Shown: piece after piece, positions 62,375 to 64,000 of the stretch | Layout: each line of letters begins with the position of its first letter | Numbering within the stretch: the first letter of the stretch is position 1 | Source of the DNA: Candidatus Gastranaerophilales bacterium | GTDB lineage: Bacteria; Cyanobacteriota; Vampirovibrionia; Gastranaerophilales; Gastranaerophilaceae | Length of the DNA stretch: 64,000 nt | Assembly (NCBI GenBank): GCA_016280955.1 | Contig: JAEEHV010000015.1 | Coordinates: 32,346-96,345, forward strand | Direction of reading: 5' to 3' | Position numbers and translations under genes: made by a program | The notes under the pieces: model-generated | What the model saw: only the letters and a program-made list of their open reading frames with translations | The model's database searches: none | What the model was told of the DNA's origin: nothing

Positions 62375-63703
62375 ATGTTAAATATAAGGAATACGGCATT
62401 CCGTGCCATTCCCGCACAACCAGCAATAAATTATAATTATAAACAGCCCTCAACTCCTGTAATTACCCCTGAGGACATGTTAAATACCCAGATTGAAATT
62501 GACAAAAAATCAGCAAAAAAAGAAAAACAACGGGAAAATCTTGAAAAATGGGGTGTATATGGAACATGTTCAATCGGTGCAATTCTTTTGGTAAATCTTT
62601 TAGTGTCACTTTTTTCAAAATCAAGTTCGAAAAATGCTATTAAAAACTTAGCTAAAGATTCGATTGATAACATGAAACAGGAAAAAGAATTTCTTACGGG
62701 AGTTAATCTGATTTGGGATGACTTTAAAGGCAAAAAAACAGTAGCACCGCTTAATTCCGTAACAACGGCAGAACCGTTACAAAAAGCATTTCAAAATATT
62801 ATAAAAAGTACACAACTATCGCAAAAAGCACTTTGGTGGGGTGGCGGAGCTGATAAAAAGAGTGTAGATATAATTTATTTATACGGTCATGGCGGTACCG
62901 GAAAAACTTATGTAGCAAAACAGTATGCTCAGGAAATAGGAGCTTTATTTACAAATATTAAATATCCGGATATTGGCTCTCCTTACAAAGATGCAGCAAG
63001 CATGAAAATAAGCAACATGTTTGATGAAATTATTGCACAGGCAGAAAAAAATAAAAACAGAAAAATTGTTATATGTATTGATGAAATAGATGCTGTTATT
63101 AAAAAGATTAACGACTTAGGACATGGTTCAGAGGAGGCTTCAAAATCCAGAGCTGCTGTTTTAACAGGTCTTGACAGACTGAGAGAAAAATGCTCTAACG
63201 TAACCGTTATTGCAACTTCTAATTACCATCCTAAAAACGGTATTGTAGATGAAATTGCCCTCAGAAGGTTTAATAATCATATAGAAGTTCCTCTCCCAAA
63301 TGAAAAACAAATAGAAGGACTGCTTACACTCTATCTGAAAGATGTCGAAAAAATTGCTGCCGTTTCAGAAACAGAATTCTTAAAATCTCCTGAATTTAAA
63401 ATGTTCGTTAAAAAACTTCATGACGAAGGATACTCAAACGGTGAAATTGAACTTATTGCAAAAGAAGCCGGAAAGTCCTTCAGAAGCACACTTGATGTTC
63501 CTGACGCAGAGATAACCAAAGAAAAACATCCTTTTAGCATTAAATATCTTTATGATGCAATGAAAATAAAGGGTACTGCAGCAAGTAAAACAAACAGATT
63601 GATGACGGTTAAAGAACCTGTATCAACTGGAAAAGTAACCGGAACAAAACTGTCATTAAAACAAAAATTAATACTATTTTTTGATATATTGCGAAACACT
63701 TAA
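62375..63703 (+). CDS. Membrane-anchored AAA ATPase, second of a tandem pair
   Basis: 442 residues with the same layout as its neighbour: polar N-terminus, KKEKQRENLEKW linker, membrane helix (61-80), and AAA domain with GHGGTGKT at 171-178, normal Walker B VICIDEID at 232-239, ATSNYHP and ALRRFNNHIEV. It begins 18 nt after the first gene with an AGAAAGG site, so they are one transcript. The pair could form a mixed ring in which the first subunit is the weaker hydrolase. Substrate unknown. Confidence 0.87.
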   Translation: MLNIRNTAFRAIPAQPAINYNYKQPSTPVITPEDMLNTQIEIDKKSAKKEKQRENLEKWGVYGTCSIGAILLVNLLVSLFSKSSSKNAIKNLAKDSIDNMKQEKEFLTGVNLIWDDFKGKKTVAPLNSVTTAEPLQKAFQNIIKSTQLSQKALWWGGGADKKSVDIIYLYGHGGTGKTYVAKQYAQEIGALFTNIKYPDIGSPYKDAASMKISNMFDEIIAQAEKNKNRKIVICIDEIDAVIKKINDLGHGSEEASKSRAAVLTGLDRLREKCSNVTVIATSNYHPKNGIVDEIALRRFNNHIEVPLPNEKQIEGLLTLYLKDVEKIAAVSETEFLKSPEFKMFVKKLHDEGYSNGEIELIAKEAGKSFRSTLDVPDAEITKEKHPFSIKYLYDAMKIKGTAASKTNRLMTVKEPVSTGKVTGTKLSLKQKLILFFDILRNT

Positions 63704-63753
63704 ATACATAATATATAAACCGCATGGTGTTGATATATATACTTTTAAGTTGT

Positions 63754-63825
63754 GTAACAAACTGAAAAATTTTTTTATAAAAAAAGGCAATTTCTGAGAA
63801 GAAAAATACTTTATATATATGTAAG
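63754..63825 (+). promoter_or_regulatory. GCAATT / TACTTTATATATA-class promoter
   Basis: GTAACAA (63754), GGCAATTTCTGAG (63786) and TACTTTATATATATGTAAG (63807). The offsets are 32 and 21 nt. It is the best full match in the window. Confidence 0.7.
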
Positions 63826-63979
63826 ACTAAGACAGGGAAACAAAAATAAAAAACACAACGACTGAAGTTCTGATGCGAATAAGCAGTCAGACTTCGTAAA
63901 CCGGACTTTTTATACTCTCTCTTAATATCCTCGTGTTTATTTAATGTTGCTGATTTTCTTCAGCAACTTTTTATTTTTT
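63826..63979 (+). ncRNA. Candidate structured small RNA or leader
   Basis: About 150 nt between the promoter and a strong terminator, with no open frame longer than 8 codons. GAAG-T-TCTGATGC (63864-63876) pairs with GCA-G-TCAGACTTC (63883-63895), giving a 12-bp stem with one bulge on each side and a GAATAA loop. The terminator is at 63946-63979. Either a free small RNA or an attenuated leader of the next gene beyond the window. Confidence 0.5.
63946..63979 (+). terminator. Intrinsic terminator of the candidate RNA
   Basis: GTTGCTGA and TCAGCAAC form an 8-bp stem around TTTTCT, followed by TTTTTATTTTTT. Confidence 0.85.
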
Positions 63980-64000
63980 GGGGATGGGGGTAAATGTAGT

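Noticed and set aside
1..64000. CRISPR arrays, transposases, integrases, phage genes, restriction systems
   Set aside because: None seen; no regular repeat-spacer pattern and no matching protein motifs on either strand.

Overview
The window reads as AT-rich chromosome from a flagellated, diderm (LPS-bearing) bacterium. The mixture points to a non-photosynthetic relative of Cyanobacteria (Vampirovibrionia/Melainabacteria, most likely gut Gastranaerophilales). It combines a long cyanobacterial-type NusB, an adjacent yggS-sepF pair, heptose/lipid A genes, a TamB/AsmA-like giant, a flagellar hook operon and many short lineage-specific proteins. This placement is inference from gene content; no rRNA or marker phylogeny is available here.

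Layout. 1-1000: minus-strand LPS genes (lipid A acyltransferase-like fragment, rfaE2) and a 57-aa gene. 1350-5300: a sigma-28-driven orphan, a GT2 glycosyltransferase, apt and mtaB. 5400-9950: a 34-residue-repeat protein, an M49-like metallopeptidase and ispE. 10-14 kb: an exported protein, rpsU, two small orphans and an ABC exporter. 14-24 kb: a BI-1-family membrane protein, rmuC, a response regulator, a YD-repeat-like protein, a duplicated-domain protein, a BaiN-like flavoprotein, folK, deoB, a coiled-coil protein, nusB and ftsY. 24-33 kb: a SNF2/SWIM helicase, malQ, envelope glycosyltransferases, tRNA-Arg(CCT) and a TonB-C/TPR protein. 33-38 kb: sepF, yggS and the hook operon fliJ-fliK-flgD-flgE. 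38-44 kb: a DUF374 acyltransferase, a nitrilase-family amidase, dacB and the classic pyrH-frr-cdsA-rnc cluster. 44-50 kb: a small/large paralogue pair, a SIS-domain sugar enzyme, two orphans and a GAF-GGDEF-HD-GYP protein. 50-59 kb: a TPR membrane protein, the TamB/AsmA-like protein, serS, a phosphoesterase-DUF1653 operon and a degenerate matrixin. 59-64 kb: a sigma-28-driven coiled-coil protein, two tandem membrane-anchored AAA ATPases and a probable structured RNA.

The most notable signal is regulatory. Ten intergenic sites share one promoter architecture: G(C/A)AATT, then TTTATA/TATATA at a fixed distance, often with a TTGTAAC(A/G)A box further upstream. They sit in front of mostly uncharacterised lineage-specific proteins (57 aa, 50 aa, 78 aa, the repeat protein, the YD-like protein, the coiled-coil protein, a LysM-like protein, the GGDEF/HD-GYP protein, the AAA pair and the terminal RNA). 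Two other orphans carry textbook sigma-28 flagellar promoters with exact 11-nt spacing. A third set of genes appears leaderless, with a -10 box 6-8 nt from the start codon. I see no phage, IS element, CRISPR array or other mobile element.
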